Both the position numbers and the translations under genes were made by a program. From the NCBI RefSeq assembly GCF_039710355.1, contig NZ_JBDKWZ010000007.1:1-64000 (forward strand): DNA of 64,000 nt, read 5' to 3'. The stretch's first letter is position 1. Each line of letters begins with the position of its first letter. This DNA comes from Rapidithrix thailandica. Lineage in GTDB: Bacteria; Bacteroidota; Bacteroidia; Cytophagales; Flammeovirgaceae. Below, piece after piece: positions 16,694-25,395 of this stretch. Under the pieces are notes generated by a model, which saw nothing but the letters and a program-made list of their open reading frames with translations, was not told the origin of the DNA and searched no databases.

Positions 16694-18367
16694 ATGCAAT
16701 CGCTCTTTGGGCTGGAAGCGTACCTGCCGGAAGGTCAATTGGAAGTGCTCGATCAGGGTCGTGAATCCGAAGCCAAACAGGCCCTGATCGAACTCGGTTA
16801 TTTATCTCCGAACCTGAATTCCTCCCAGCAAACTTTTACGGATGATTTGTTGGATGGCATCCGACAATTTCGAAAAGACTACTTGCGAGCCCGGCTAATT
16901 CCTACCGGCTTCCGGACCGAAATCCGTGAAATCCAACGCATAGAGGGTCCCGGGCAATTTTCGGAATTTGAATTGCAGCTTTTACTGCGGCTTACCGACC
17001 TGGAAGGGAGCTTCCAACTACCCACCCAATACAACATCGGAGATCAGTCACTTTTCACCCGGGTATTACACTACCGCCTGGACGTACTGGGCCTGTATAC
17101 ACAAGCCATCGGCCAGGCATTTAACAGTGAGACACAAAAGGCGATTTCTCAATTGAAACAATGGCTCAAGTTGACTCACCCACAGCAAGTATTCCAATTA
17201 TTGGGCGATGTACCCAAACTCACACAGTATATTCTTTCCCAACCCGAATACAAAGACAGAATCGTTTATTTCCGCCATCACAACCCTCGTCATCAAAAAC
17301 TTTTTTCCTTTGAACATGCGCCCGAGTTCAGAAGGGAATTCAGAAGGCGCCTGAAGCAACAGCTTGACCGGCAAAGCACTACGTTTAAGGATTTCAAAAA
17401 ATTTGCTTTTCGCAATGAAAAGAAAATGGATTTTGATTTTTTACAAGAACAAGTAGAACAAGACAGTAACCGTTTGTTACTCCGGCTTCTACAAGTTCAT
17501 CAATGGATGCGGGGACATTACCGGGGCCTGCTTGACAACGAAATGGGAGATGTGACTTTCGAGTCCCTTTTAGAATTTCACCGGACCGAAGTAGAAGCCG
17601 GAAATGTGGACTTACAAGCCGGACATTTTATGATGCACCTTGCTCAAGGGTATTGGGTGTTAAACATTCACTATCTGTTTGAGGATATCCTTTCCCCGGA
17701 ATTTTTTGAAAAGTTCGACACAGAGGACTTCTACCATCAGTTCAACTCCTTAATGGAAAACCATAGTGTACAGGCCAAACATAACATTCAACGGAATATG
17801 AATGAGGTATGGCAAGCGGTAAATGACGAAGCCCGGCAGGAGTTGTCTTCAAAGAAAAACCTGATCCGAAGAATCTACCAGGGAGCCAAAAGTCTATTCA
17901 GAACTTTGGGAAGAATGATTAAAAACGTCTTCCGCTGGCTGGCACAAAAAGTAAAACAAACGCTGAATATTCTCAAAAATATGGTAAAGGTTCTCTTCCG
18001 TGAAATTCGAGAAGCCATTCGTATGTTTGGCCGGGGCTTGGGCTTTTTATTTGGCAAGCGGATGGTGTATACCCCTCACCCCAATGGCAACCAAGGAGTC
18101 ATTACCGATTTTGACTTTGATTTTGATGCAACCTTGATTGTGCCGGAACACAGCTCTCCGCACTTGTTACGCAAGCATGTCGAAAATTGCCAATCGTATG
18201 TAAAGGCCATGGAGTTTTCAATGTTGTTTACGGCCAAAGTAATCAAATGGGTCATCACTTCTAGCTCTCCCATCGGCTGGACACGCTTTGCCTTTCACTT
18301 AGTGAAAGTATTTAAGAATTTTATCTTCGGAGAACTTTTGCGTACGCGAAAACCCTTCTGGATCTAG
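16694..18367 (+). CDS. Unknown protein with peptidoglycan-binding-like modules and a cationic helix
   Basis: A 557-residue protein without signal peptide. The N-terminal part looks like tandem PG_binding_1-type helical modules (about 25-75, EAKQALIELGYL...DGIRQFRKDYL; and about 115-160, RVLHYRLDVLGLY...KAISQLKQWL). A middle helical region follows. Residues about 385-455 form a strongly basic amphipathic stretch with regularly spaced Arg/Lys and aromatic or aliphatic residues (for example GAKSLFRTLGRMIKNVFRW), then a short mixed C-terminus. It is joined to the 129-residue gene by a 4-base gap. The function is unknown; a cell-envelope or membrane-acting protein is conceivable, but export is not indicated. 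Confidence 0.65.
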   Translation: MQSLFGLEAYLPEGQLEVLDQGRESEAKQALIELGYLSPNLNSSQQTFTDDLLDGIRQFRKDYLRARLIPTGFRTEIREIQRIEGPGQFSEFELQLLLRLTDLEGSFQLPTQYNIGDQSLFTRVLHYRLDVLGLYTQAIGQAFNSETQKAISQLKQWLKLTHPQQVFQLLGDVPKLTQYILSQPEYKDRIVYFRHHNPRHQKLFSFEHAPEFRREFRRRLKQQLDRQSTTFKDFKKFAFRNEKKMDFDFLQEQVEQDSNRLLLRLLQVHQWMRGHYRGLLDNEMGDVTFESLLEFHRTEVEAGNVDLQAGHFMMHLAQGYWVLNIHYLFEDILSPEFFEKFDTEDFYHQFNSLMENHSVQAKHNIQRNMNEVWQAVNDEARQELSSKKNLIRRIYQGAKSLFRTLGRMIKNVFRWLAQKVKQTLNILKNMVKVLFREIREAIRMFGRGLGFLFGKRMVYTPHPNGNQGVITDFDFDFDATLIVPEHSSPHLLRKHVENCQSYVKAMEFSMLFTAKVIKWVITSSSPIGWTRFAFHLVKVFKNFIFGELLRTRKPFWI

Positions 18368-18847
18368 CTCGACCAACCACTCGAAAAGGCCGGAATATTG
18401 TGTCTGAAAGTGAATTTTTATTTTCTTTAGATTCTCCCCAAAAAGGTACAAGATGACTTATCTCATTGAATAGTACTTTTCAGGGAGTTACTTATATTTT
18501 TACAAGGATTTCCATTTGAATTCATAATTTTTTTTTACATTTTAGTTATAAGTTTAAGTGAACGTAATTTACTTTTTGAGGACCAATCAATTATTGTTTG
18601 GTAGTTTTTCTTACTCGGAATTTTCTAACATTCTATGCGTCAAGGAATAGTGCTCATTTACAGTTGAAAGAAGAGACTTGATCAAGCGTTTTTAGAAAAT
18701 TTCCCTATCATTTATTTTATCTATACTTTCACTTAAACTACTTTTTGAATAAAGGCATAGTTAGTTTATTTATCTGACAGCTCTATGCGCCAAATCAATT
18801 GCACTAGTAACTTTAATAATCCTGGAATTTCAAAATCAGTATAACCA
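18368..18847. repeat. Intergenic region with a degenerate duplicated block
   Basis: No gene is evident in 480 bases. Two blocks share elements: AGTTTAAGTGAA (18551-18562) and its exact reverse complement (18728-18739); TACTTTTTGA at 18570-18579 and again at 18739-18748; CTATGCG[T/C]CAA at 18633 and 18783. The order of the last two is the same in both blocks. This looks like an old partial duplication of an upstream regulatory region, possibly with promoter function, because the shared decamer resembles the -7 element. Confidence 0.4.
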
Positions 18848-19528
18848 ATGGTCTCAGGAAACTCCCTTACTCAACAATTAATTGACTATGTGAACGATAA
18901 TAATATCGATTTCTATGAAAAGATAGACCTTCAAAACTTCAAGCACTTAGCCCGGCTGATTGGCTTGGAGCAAGGTGCCGATATAGATATCATTTACCCC
19001 TTTATTAAAGACCTGGATACAGTCGTGGAGTTGGGATCCGGTTATGGCCGGGCCTTGAAGTTTCTCTTGCAAAAAGGCTATGCGGGCCACCTTATAGGCG
19101 TGGAACGCTCTCAAAAACTGCTCAAACTTCTTAATGGGAAATTTGCCCAACAGGCCGAAATCCTCCATCAAGACTTAAAGCAATTACAGCTTACCTGTCA
19201 GCCGGATGCCATCTTGTGGCTATGGTCGGGAGTACTGGAACTTTCTAAAAGCGAGCAATTGGAAAGTATCAAGCGATTCCATGCCTTGCTCAGGAAAGAC
19301 GGCCTGTTAATTTTGGAAACACCTTACAAACAAATCCATAAAGTGGGACAAAAGATCCATGGAAAGCACTTGGAATTTGTAACGGATTGGGGGAAAATAG
19401 ATGCCTATTATACGGATGAAGAAGAGGTTGAAGAGTATTTCAAAGTCTGCCATTTTTCAGAGATGCACACCGTTACTTATCAAACCAGTACAGGGTATTC
19501 GCGAATTTTTTATATTCTGAAAAAATAA
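18848..19528 (+). CDS. Class I SAM-dependent methyltransferase
   Basis: A 226-residue soluble protein with a Rossmann-type methyltransferase fold. The SAM-binding motif I is VVELGSGYGRAL (about 59-70), with an acidic residue at the end of strand two (GVERS), then a motif around DAILWLWSGVLEL (about 119-131) and LRKDGLLILETP (about 146-157). About 55 residues precede motif I. The substrate is unknown; neighbours do not help, since rimO lies convergently downstream. It is a single gene ending at a bidirectional terminator. Confidence 0.8.
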   Translation: MVSGNSLTQQLIDYVNDNNIDFYEKIDLQNFKHLARLIGLEQGADIDIIYPFIKDLDTVVELGSGYGRALKFLLQKGYAGHLIGVERSQKLLKLLNGKFAQQAEILHQDLKQLQLTCQPDAILWLWSGVLELSKSEQLESIKRFHALLRKDGLLILETPYKQIHKVGQKIHGKHLEFVTDWGKIDAYYTDEEEVEEYFKVCHFSEMHTVTYQTSTGYSRIFYILKK

Positions 19529-19546
19529 ATAGGTACGGTAAAAAAG

Positions 19547-19582
19547 AAAAGCGTTGGAAATCGAGGTTTCCAACGCTTTTTT
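19547..19582. terminator. Bidirectional terminator between methyltransferase and rimO
   Basis: Perfect 14-bp stem AAAAGCGTTGGAAA / TTTCCAACGCTTTT with a 6-base loop; runs of T follow on the plus strand and of A precede it, so it serves both convergent genes. Confidence 0.85.
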
Positions 19583-19603
19583 GATTTTATAAGGATGCTA
19601 CTT

Positions 19604-20920
19604 TTATTCTTTTACAATACTTCCGTACAGGTCAAATTCCGATACATCTTCCACTTTTACCTGAGCAAAATCCCCTAAACGAACGTAATTATCTTCTGCA
19701 CTCACCAACACTTCGTTGTCCACTTCCGGTGAGTCCGCTTCGGAACGGCCGACAAAGTATCCTCCTTCTTTCCGGTCAAACAACACTTTGATAGTTTTAC
19801 CCAAAAGTGATTGGTTTCGCTCTAAGGAAATTTGCTGTTGGATTTCCATGATAGCATCAGCCCGGTCTTGTTTTACTTCTTCCGGCACATCGTCTTGCAT
19901 GGTTCCGGCATGGGTATTTTCTTCATGCGAATAAGTGAACACACCAAGGCGCTCAAAGCGCATCTTCTCTACAAAGGTTGCCATTTCTTCAAAGTCGGCT
20001 TCCGTTTCACCGGGATGCCCGGCAATCAATGTCGTCCGGAGGGCAATTTCGGGCACGGTTTCCCGGATTTGCGTAATCAGGTTTTCCGTTTTGATCCGGT
20101 CAATCCCTCTCCGCATAACTTTCAGCATCCGGCTTGAACCATGTTGTAAAGGAATATCCAAATAATTACAAATATTTTCCCGCTCGGCCATTACCTTTAA
20201 TATATCGGTGGGAAAGCCGGAAGGATAAGCATAGTGCAAACGAATCCAATCAATGCCATTGACATCCGACAAGCGTTGCAATAGCTCGGATAAGTTCCTT
20301 TTGCCATACAAATCCAGCCCGTAAAAGGTAGAGTCCTGGGCAATCAGCAAAAGTTCTTTTACCCCTCTTCCGGCCAGGCTTTGTGCTTCTTTCACCAATT
20401 CGTCAATAGGCTTGGATACGTGCTTGCCCCGCATCAAGGGTATTGCACAAAAAGAACAGGGACGGTCGCAACCCTCTGATATTTTCATATACGCATAATG
20501 CTGGGCAGTGGTAGTAAGCCGCTCTCCGATCAATTCATGCTTATAATCGGCATTGAATTTTTTCAGAAGCAGAGGCAAATCCATTGTACCAAAGAAAGCA
20601 TCTACCTCCGGAATTTCTTTTTCCAGATCATCTTTATAGCGTTGAGACAAACATCCCGTCACATACAACTTTTCGATTGCCCCTTCTTGTTTGGCTTCCG
20701 CATATCGCAATATCGTATCGATGGACTCTTGTTTGGCATTATCAATAAACCCACAAGTATTGACAATGATGATATTGGAGTCATCTTTTTCTGACTCGTG
20801 TGTAGCATCAATGTCATTCCCCTTTAATTGGGTCAACATCACTTCCGAATCCACCAGGTTTTTCGAGCAACCCAGGGTGACGATATTTACTTTATCTTGC
20901 TTACGCGATTTTGTCTTCAC
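19604..20920 (-). CDS. rimO: Ribosomal protein S12 methylthiotransferase RimO
   Basis: A 438-residue radical-SAM enzyme that adds a methylthio group to the conserved aspartate of ribosomal protein S12. The N-terminal UPF0004 domain carries the auxiliary cluster cysteines Cys18, Cys56 and Cys90. The radical-SAM motif is CDRPCSFC (Cys151, Cys155, Cys158). A TRAM domain ends the protein (about 370-438). The SKNLVDSEVM start and the CGFIDNAKQESIDTIL stretch separate RimO from MiaB. Length and motifs are normal. It is a single gene with its own -7 element upstream and shares a terminator with the convergent methyltransferase gene. Confidence 0.95.
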   Translation of the reverse strand: MKTKSRKQDKVNIVTLGCSKNLVDSEVMLTQLKGNDIDATHESEKDDSNIIIVNTCGFIDNAKQESIDTILRYAEAKQEGAIEKLYVTGCLSQRYKDDLEKEIPEVDAFFGTMDLPLLLKKFNADYKHELIGERLTTTAQHYAYMKISEGCDRPCSFCAIPLMRGKHVSKPIDELVKEAQSLAGRGVKELLLIAQDSTFYGLDLYGKRNLSELLQRLSDVNGIDWIRLHYAYPSGFPTDILKVMAERENICNYLDIPLQHGSSRMLKVMRRGIDRIKTENLITQIRETVPEIALRTTLIAGHPGETEADFEEMATFVEKMRFERLGVFTYSHEENTHAGTMQDDVPEEVKQDRADAIMEIQQQISLERNQSLLGKTIKVLFDRKEGGYFVGRSEADSPEVDNEVLVSAEDNYVRLGDFAQVKVEDVSEFDLYGSIVKE

Positions 20921-20954
20921 CTCAATCTAGCTTTTCATTGAAAAAAATCAGGGA

Positions 20955-20962
20955 CAAAGGTA
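20955..20962 (-). promoter_or_regulatory. -7 element of rimO
   Basis: The minus strand reads TACCTTTG, a full match to TAnnTTTG, 34 bases before the rimO start. A TTG at -33 is not evident. Confidence 0.5.
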
Positions 20963-21037
20963 CGAAAGGAATCCGGAGGAAGAGGACCGGAAGCCAGAGA
21001 TTTTTACAAAATAGGTAAGGTGTAGGAACAACAGATA

Positions 21038-21073
21038 TAAAAAAGCTCCCTTCCGGTAAACAGAAGGGAGGCT
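21038..21073 (-). terminator. Terminator of msrB
   Basis: On the minus strand the stem GCCTCCCTTC / GAAGGGAGC (one bulged base) is followed by TTTTTTATATC, 30 bases after the msrB stop. Confidence 0.75.
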
Positions 21074-21102
21074 ATTTCACCGAAACACCCCGGAAAACCG
21101 CT

Positions 21103-21606
21103 CTATTCTTTTGCTTTGAATTGAAGGGATACCGAATTGATACAATACCGCAGTCCTGTGGGCTTTGGCCCGTCATTGAATACATGCCCCAAGTGCCCCC
21201 CACAACGGGCACAATGTACTTCCGTACGGGAAATTCCCAAACTCATATCCTCTTCTTCCTCCACTGTTTCACTCCCGATAGGTTGCCAAAAGCTCGGCCA
21301 ACCTGTTCCCGATTTGTATTTCGTCTGAGAGTCAAACAATTCCAAATCACAAGCAGCACAGTGGTAAACACCCTTCTTCTTGTAGTCCCAATACTTACCT
21401 GTAAATGCGCGTTCTGTCCCTTGCTGTCGCATTACGTGATACTCCTCTTCAGTCAATAGCTTTTTCCATTCCGCATCCGATTTCTCGACTTTATCACTTC
21501 GTTCTACATTTGTAGAAGTATGCTTTTCTTTATTCGAATTTTGCGCACAGCCGGCTGTTAACTGAAACCATAAGAATAGATTACACAATAACAATATTCG
21601 TATCAT
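21103..21606 (-). CDS. msrB: Exported peptide-methionine (R)-S-oxide reductase MsrB
   Basis: A 167-residue lipoprotein: hydrophobic start and lipobox TAGC (Cys20), a short charged linker, then a complete MsrB domain (about 45-165). It reduces R-methionine sulfoxide in oxidised proteins, here in the periplasm or at the outer membrane. Zinc ligands Cys83, Cys86, Cys132 and Cys135 are present, as is the catalytic Cys155 in RYCINSVSLQF. No fused MsrA or thioredoxin domain is present. A resolving electron donor is not encoded nearby. It is a single gene with its own terminator. Confidence 0.93.
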   Translation of the reverse strand: MIRILLLCNLFLWFQLTAGCAQNSNKEKHTSTNVERSDKVEKSDAEWKKLLTEEEYHVMRQQGTERAFTGKYWDYKKKGVYHCAACDLELFDSQTKYKSGTGWPSFWQPIGSETVEEEEDMSLGISRTEVHCARCGGHLGHVFNDGPKPTGLRYCINSVSLQFKAKE

Positions 21607-21966
21607 AGTAGTAGTCGTTTACATTTTTACAAGCTTTAAAAACAAGAAGCCTCTTTTCTATGGCCAATTCAACAACTTACATTGAGGCTACCGGGGTCTA
21701 ATGAGTGAGTGTACTTTGTCAAAGTGATGGTTCATTCAGTTTGAGTATAAAAATATGTATCCATTCTTTCATACACCACCACCTCATCAGTCACAAGCCC
21801 ATTGCCGATGCATGCCTAATTTACTGCGTTTCTGTAACATGTTTTTCCTTTTGAAGGAAATACTTACGCGAATAGCATACACCCGACAAAACAGGTAATT
21901 TTTTTAAAGACGAAGGAAAAATGCGAAACATACTATTCTTTTGCAGTAGATAAAAACCCAATACTT
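21607..21966. other. Divergent intergenic gap
   Basis: About 360 bases between divergent msrB and the MazG-like gene. It must hold promoters for both, but I see no full consensus pair, only a loose TTCTTTTG (about 21936-21943) before the MazG-like gene. No small gene or stable hairpin was recognised. Confidence 0.4.
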
Positions 21967-22293
21967 ATGACTATTAAAGAAGCACAGGAAATCGTAGACC
22001 AATGGATCAATACCACCGGAATCCGTTATTTCAATGAGCTGACCAATACGGCCATTCTGATGGAAGAAGTAGGGGAAGTAGCCCGGATTATGGCTCGTAA
22101 ATACGGAGAACAATCCTTTAAAGAATCAGACAAACAGGTAGACCTGGCCGATGAAATGGCCGATGTACTTTTTGTGTTGATCTGCCTGGCCAACCAAACC
22201 GGGATCGACCTGACAGAAGCCTTGCATAAAAACCTGGATAAAAAGACCAAAAGAGATGCGGAAAGGCATAAGAATAATGAAAAATTACAATAG
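21967..22293 (+). CDS. MazG-like nucleotide pyrophosphohydrolase
   Basis: A 108-residue all-alpha NTP pyrophosphohydrolase with the metal-binding pattern EEVGE (33-37) and DEMAD (62-66), the hallmark of the MazG/dUTPase-like superfamily. Such proteins hydrolyse non-canonical or excess nucleoside triphosphates to monophosphate and pyrophosphate and act as housecleaning enzymes. It is a single-domain form, shorter than classical two-domain MazG. The C-terminus is charged and probably disordered. It stands alone; the substrate is unknown. Confidence 0.85.
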   Translation: MTIKEAQEIVDQWINTTGIRYFNELTNTAILMEEVGEVARIMARKYGEQSFKESDKQVDLADEMADVLFVLICLANQTGIDLTEALHKNLDKKTKRDAERHKNNEKLQ

Positions 22294-22739
22294 AGATCTT
22301 TTCGAAAGCAAAGGATTTGTACTGTAAATTCAAAATACACTTGGGGGGAGTTTTGGAGTTTGTATTACTGGGCTTTCGCTTCTGTTTTTTTGAAAAACAA
22401 GTATCAGTAACTTTCTGATAATGAAAAAAATAACTAAGATGACGGAAAAATATGAAATGACGATTACCTGAAAATGAACAAATTTAGAATTATCAGGTTA
22501 TTTTTGTAAAATGCTGCTGTATGAAAGCATACGGGCCTATTTCGGAGAGAGCCTGATATGGAAGTATTTCTTTCCAAAATTGAAAATAAAGGACTATGAC
22601 AGAAGATCATTCACTTAAGAGCATGTTTAAAATACAATCACGGAAGACTACCGGTTTTTGAATGATCGGGAAAATTTGCCATAGCTTCGATCAAGTAGCA
22701 ACAAAAGAAATCATTATCGTCAAAAATAAACATTAGGTC
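22294..22739. other. Intergenic gap, nothing recognised
   Basis: About 446 AT-rich bases between the MazG-like gene and a small membrane-protein gene. No terminator, promoter pair, repeat or credible small gene could be identified. Confidence 0.4.
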
Positions 22740-23093
22740 ATGTTATACTTTTTAGTATTAACCATACCATTTACTGCTGCAATGTTGTACTTATTGATCC
22801 ATAATAAGAAGTTGCAAAAACACTATGATCAATTGGCAGCAGCCTTGGTACAATTTGCTCAAGCCCACCACTTGAGTACTATCCTGGAAAAACACGATGT
22901 CTCCCGGGAGATAGTCGTAACAGAAACAGCCATTAAACGTCTGGAAAAGCTTTTGAATGAATTTGAAGAACATTTTCAAAGTAAAAAGTCAAAATTTATT
23001 TCCAACACCTTTACTCCCCGCAAGAAAAAAATGGACTTTATTTTCCAAAAGCTGAACAAATTGGAAAGAAAAGCCAAAGAAGTTGCCGTGTAA
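22740..23093 (+). CDS. Small membrane-anchored coiled-coil protein, unknown
   Basis: I do not recognise a family. The 117 residues begin with one hydrophobic helix (about 1-20, probably a membrane anchor with the C-terminus inside, given the following lysines) and continue as one long charged helix with coiled-coil character (about 22-115). The C-terminal third is very basic. No cysteine is present. It is followed by a terminator hairpin 20 bases downstream, which supports a real transcription unit. Confidence 0.6.
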   Translation: MLYFLVLTIPFTAAMLYLLIHNKKLQKHYDQLAAALVQFAQAHHLSTILEKHDVSREIVVTETAIKRLEKLLNEFEEHFQSKKSKFISNTFTPRKKKMDFIFQKLNKLERKAKEVAV

Positions 23094-23113
23094 GAATTGG
23101 TGATTCACACACA

Positions 23114-23150
23114 AAAAGGCATTGCTTTCGGGCCATGCCTTTTATTTTAT
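23114..23150 (+). terminator. Terminator hairpin
   Basis: Stem AAAAGGCAT / ATGCCTTTT with a 12-base loop, followed by ATTTTAT, directly after the small membrane-protein gene. Confidence 0.7.
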
Positions 23151-23191
23151 ATGAACACATGTTAAACAAACTCTTACCATTCAGGTACTTC

Positions 23192-23220
23192 TTAACATTA
23201 AGATTACATTTGCATAACAC
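23192..23220 (+). promoter_or_regulatory. Triple 11-bp-period repeat, PHO-box-like
   Basis: TTAACAT (23192), ATTACAT (23203) and ATAACAC (23214) follow one another with exactly 11 bases between starts, separated by 4-base spacers. This is the geometry of PhoB/PhoP-type response-regulator sites. It lies about 330 bp upstream of the beta-helix lipoprotein gene, far for a direct activator site unless the leader is long. Confidence 0.45.
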
Positions 23221-23549
23221 TCCCTCAATGATTCATTCATGTTAAAAGTTAATACATACTAAACCTCATAACAAAATACACACTTTACAACACATTGATT
23301 AACAATGGATTATAGTTAAACCACTATACAAATGCTTCTTTTATCGCTTCATCTACCCTGGTAGTTACCCATTTCAGGATTAAACATTGTCTTCAAATTT
23401 ATTGTACTTTACCAAGATTGGATATTAAATAAGTATTAAAAAGGAGATTTTTGAATTAAAAATAACTTAAACCCCAAAACTCCTTATTCTGAGCGTATTG
23501 TACTTGCTTTGCCAGCACAATTTTGAATTTTAAACAATATTGGTAACAG

Positions 23550-25127
23550 ATGAAACGAGTACAATTTTTTCTTTCAGCGCTTTTAATTTCATTTTTAGCG
23601 ATTGGATTCTACGGATGTAAGGACGATGATGATCCGAAACCAGATGGTGGGAACAACTCAGAAGACAACATCGTGATGGAATCTTCTTATAAAGGTTTGG
23701 CAGGCTTTGAAGGATTTGACGAAGCTAGCAAAACCTACACCATGACTGCCGACAAAGAATATGTTTTGGATGGTTTTGTATTTGTCAATTACGGACAAAC
23801 TTTAAAAATCGAAGCAGGAACTGTAATTAAAGGTAAGCCAGGAGATGGAAGCAACGCCAGTGCTTTGATTGTTGCTCGTGGAGGTAGAATTGAGGCAAGC
23901 GGAACCGCAGACAAACCCATTATCATGACCGGTATTGCCGATGACTTGAACGGTTCTGTTCCTCGCAGTGCTAACCAACTTTGGGGTGGGTTGATCATCT
24001 TAGGAAATGCCAGTAATAATGCAAATAACGGAGACGGATATTTTGGAAGCAACATCGAAGGTATTCCTACCAGTGAAGGTAGAGGTGCTTGGGGGCATGG
24101 AGATACTCAATTCTTCGGTGCTTTCGGTAACCCTACTGACGAAAACGGTAATACCTTAACCAGTGGTGAAGAAGTTACTTTTGAGAAAAACGATGCACAC
24201 GATGCCGGTTTCATCAAATATGTATCTATCCGTCACGGTGGTAGTAAAATTGGAGCAAACAACGAAATTAACGGTTTAACTTTAGGTGCCGTTGGTAACG
24301 CTACTGACATTGATTATGTAGAAATCTGGTCAAACCAGGATGACGGTATCGAGTGGTTTGGCGGAACTGCAAATATAAAGCATGCGGTAGTATCATGGCA
24401 AGGAGATGATGCCTTAGACTATGACGAAGGCTTTAACGGAACCACGCAATTCGGTTTGGTATGGATCAATGACAACAGCTTACAAAGTAACGACCCAAGA
24501 GGTGGTGAGCATGACGGTGGTAACAAACCGGATGATGCTCAACCATTCAGCTCTCCTAGCTTTGCCAACATTACTTATATTGGCGACATCGACGATGAAG
24601 GAAAAGGTGGTTTAGGAAACTTGATCTTGTTCAGAGACAATGCCGGTGGAAGCTACTACCGAAGTGTATTTGCGAACTTTCAAAAAGGTATTGCTGTGGA
24701 AGACTTGGAAGATGATGCTGCCGAAGATTCTTATAAGAGATTCTTAGCCGGACAAGAAGGTGGAAGCAACAATGCTCCGTTACACTTGAATAACAACTTA
24801 TTCTACAACGTAGGAGGAGCAGATTTGTCTGATCCTAAATTGTTGTTCACTATTCCTGACTATGGCGACAACACTCCTGCGAACCCTGCTCACGTAGACA
24901 AATTACAAAATGCTTTTGGAGCGATCAACCACATTGGCGATCCTAAATTCGGAACCGGTGCCATGAAAGTAGTTCCTGCTGCTGACGGAGCTGCCGTTGA
25001 AAACTTAGGTGATGACTTACCAGCTGCATTCGAAAATGTAAACTATAAAGGTGCTTTTGCTCCGGGACAAGAGCCTTGGATCAAAGGATGGACTGTGGCT
25101 TACGAAGTACTTTCCAGCGACAACTAA
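23550..25127 (+). CDS. Outer-membrane-type beta-helix lipoprotein
   Basis: A 525-residue lipoprotein (AIGFYGC, Cys23) followed by an acidic spacer with four consecutive Asp, typical of surface-exposed Bacteroidota lipoproteins. The body has the look of a right-handed parallel beta-helix: repeated turns with GGTANIKHAVV, ALIVARGGRIEASG and conserved WGGLIILGNA. This family occurs widely in Bacteroidota, often beside a TonB-dependent receptor gene, as here (receptor 269 bp downstream, same strand). A surface partner or ligand-capturing role is plausible but unproven. Codon use is of the highly expressed type (many GGT/GAC/AAC codons). A terminator separates it from the receptor gene. Confidence 0.75.
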   Translation: MKRVQFFLSALLISFLAIGFYGCKDDDDPKPDGGNNSEDNIVMESSYKGLAGFEGFDEASKTYTMTADKEYVLDGFVFVNYGQTLKIEAGTVIKGKPGDGSNASALIVARGGRIEASGTADKPIIMTGIADDLNGSVPRSANQLWGGLIILGNASNNANNGDGYFGSNIEGIPTSEGRGAWGHGDTQFFGAFGNPTDENGNTLTSGEEVTFEKNDAHDAGFIKYVSIRHGGSKIGANNEINGLTLGAVGNATDIDYVEIWSNQDDGIEWFGGTANIKHAVVSWQGDDALDYDEGFNGTTQFGLVWINDNSLQSNDPRGGEHDGGNKPDDAQPFSSPSFANITYIGDIDDEGKGGLGNLILFRDNAGGSYYRSVFANFQKGIAVEDLEDDAAEDSYKRFLAGQEGGSNNAPLHLNNNLFYNVGGADLSDPKLLFTIPDYGDNTPANPAHVDKLQNAFGAINHIGDPKFGTGAMKVVPAADGAAVENLGDDLPAAFENVNYKGAFAPGQEPWIKGWTVAYEVLSSDN

Positions 25128-25145
25128 AATTTAACTCCTAATCAC

Positions 25146-25190
25146 AAAGAGCTTCCTGATGTGTCACCCACAAGGGGAGCTCTTTTCTTT
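25146..25190 (+). terminator. Terminator after the beta-helix lipoprotein
   Basis: Stem AAAGAGCTTCC / GGGGAGCTCTTT (one mismatch) with a loop of about 18 bases, followed by TCTTT. Confidence 0.7.
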
Positions 25191-25210
25191 ATCAACAAGA
25201 TTTAAACTTA

Positions 25211-25239
25211 ATAACACGGCAGTGTTATCTTATTGTTAC
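25211..25239. promoter_or_regulatory. Inverted and 11-bp-period repeats upstream of the TonB receptor
   Basis: ATAACAC-GGCA-GTGTTAT (25211-25228) is a perfect inverted repeat. TGTTAT (25223) and TGTTAC (25234) form an 11-bp-period pair; on the minus strand this reads GTAACA/ATAACA, similar to the repeats at 23192-23220 and 32395-32417. It lies about 155 bp before the receptor start. Confidence 0.35.
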
Positions 25240-25395
25240 ATCTCTCTGGCCTTCTATTAAACTTTAGTTAAGAATCAAATATTTGAAATATCCTTATTTT
25301 CAATCACTTAGCTAGCTATTAACTTCGCGCAACCATTTATCAATTTATCCATAATTACTATTTATTCTAATCGTAGATTCACAGTAAATTATCCT

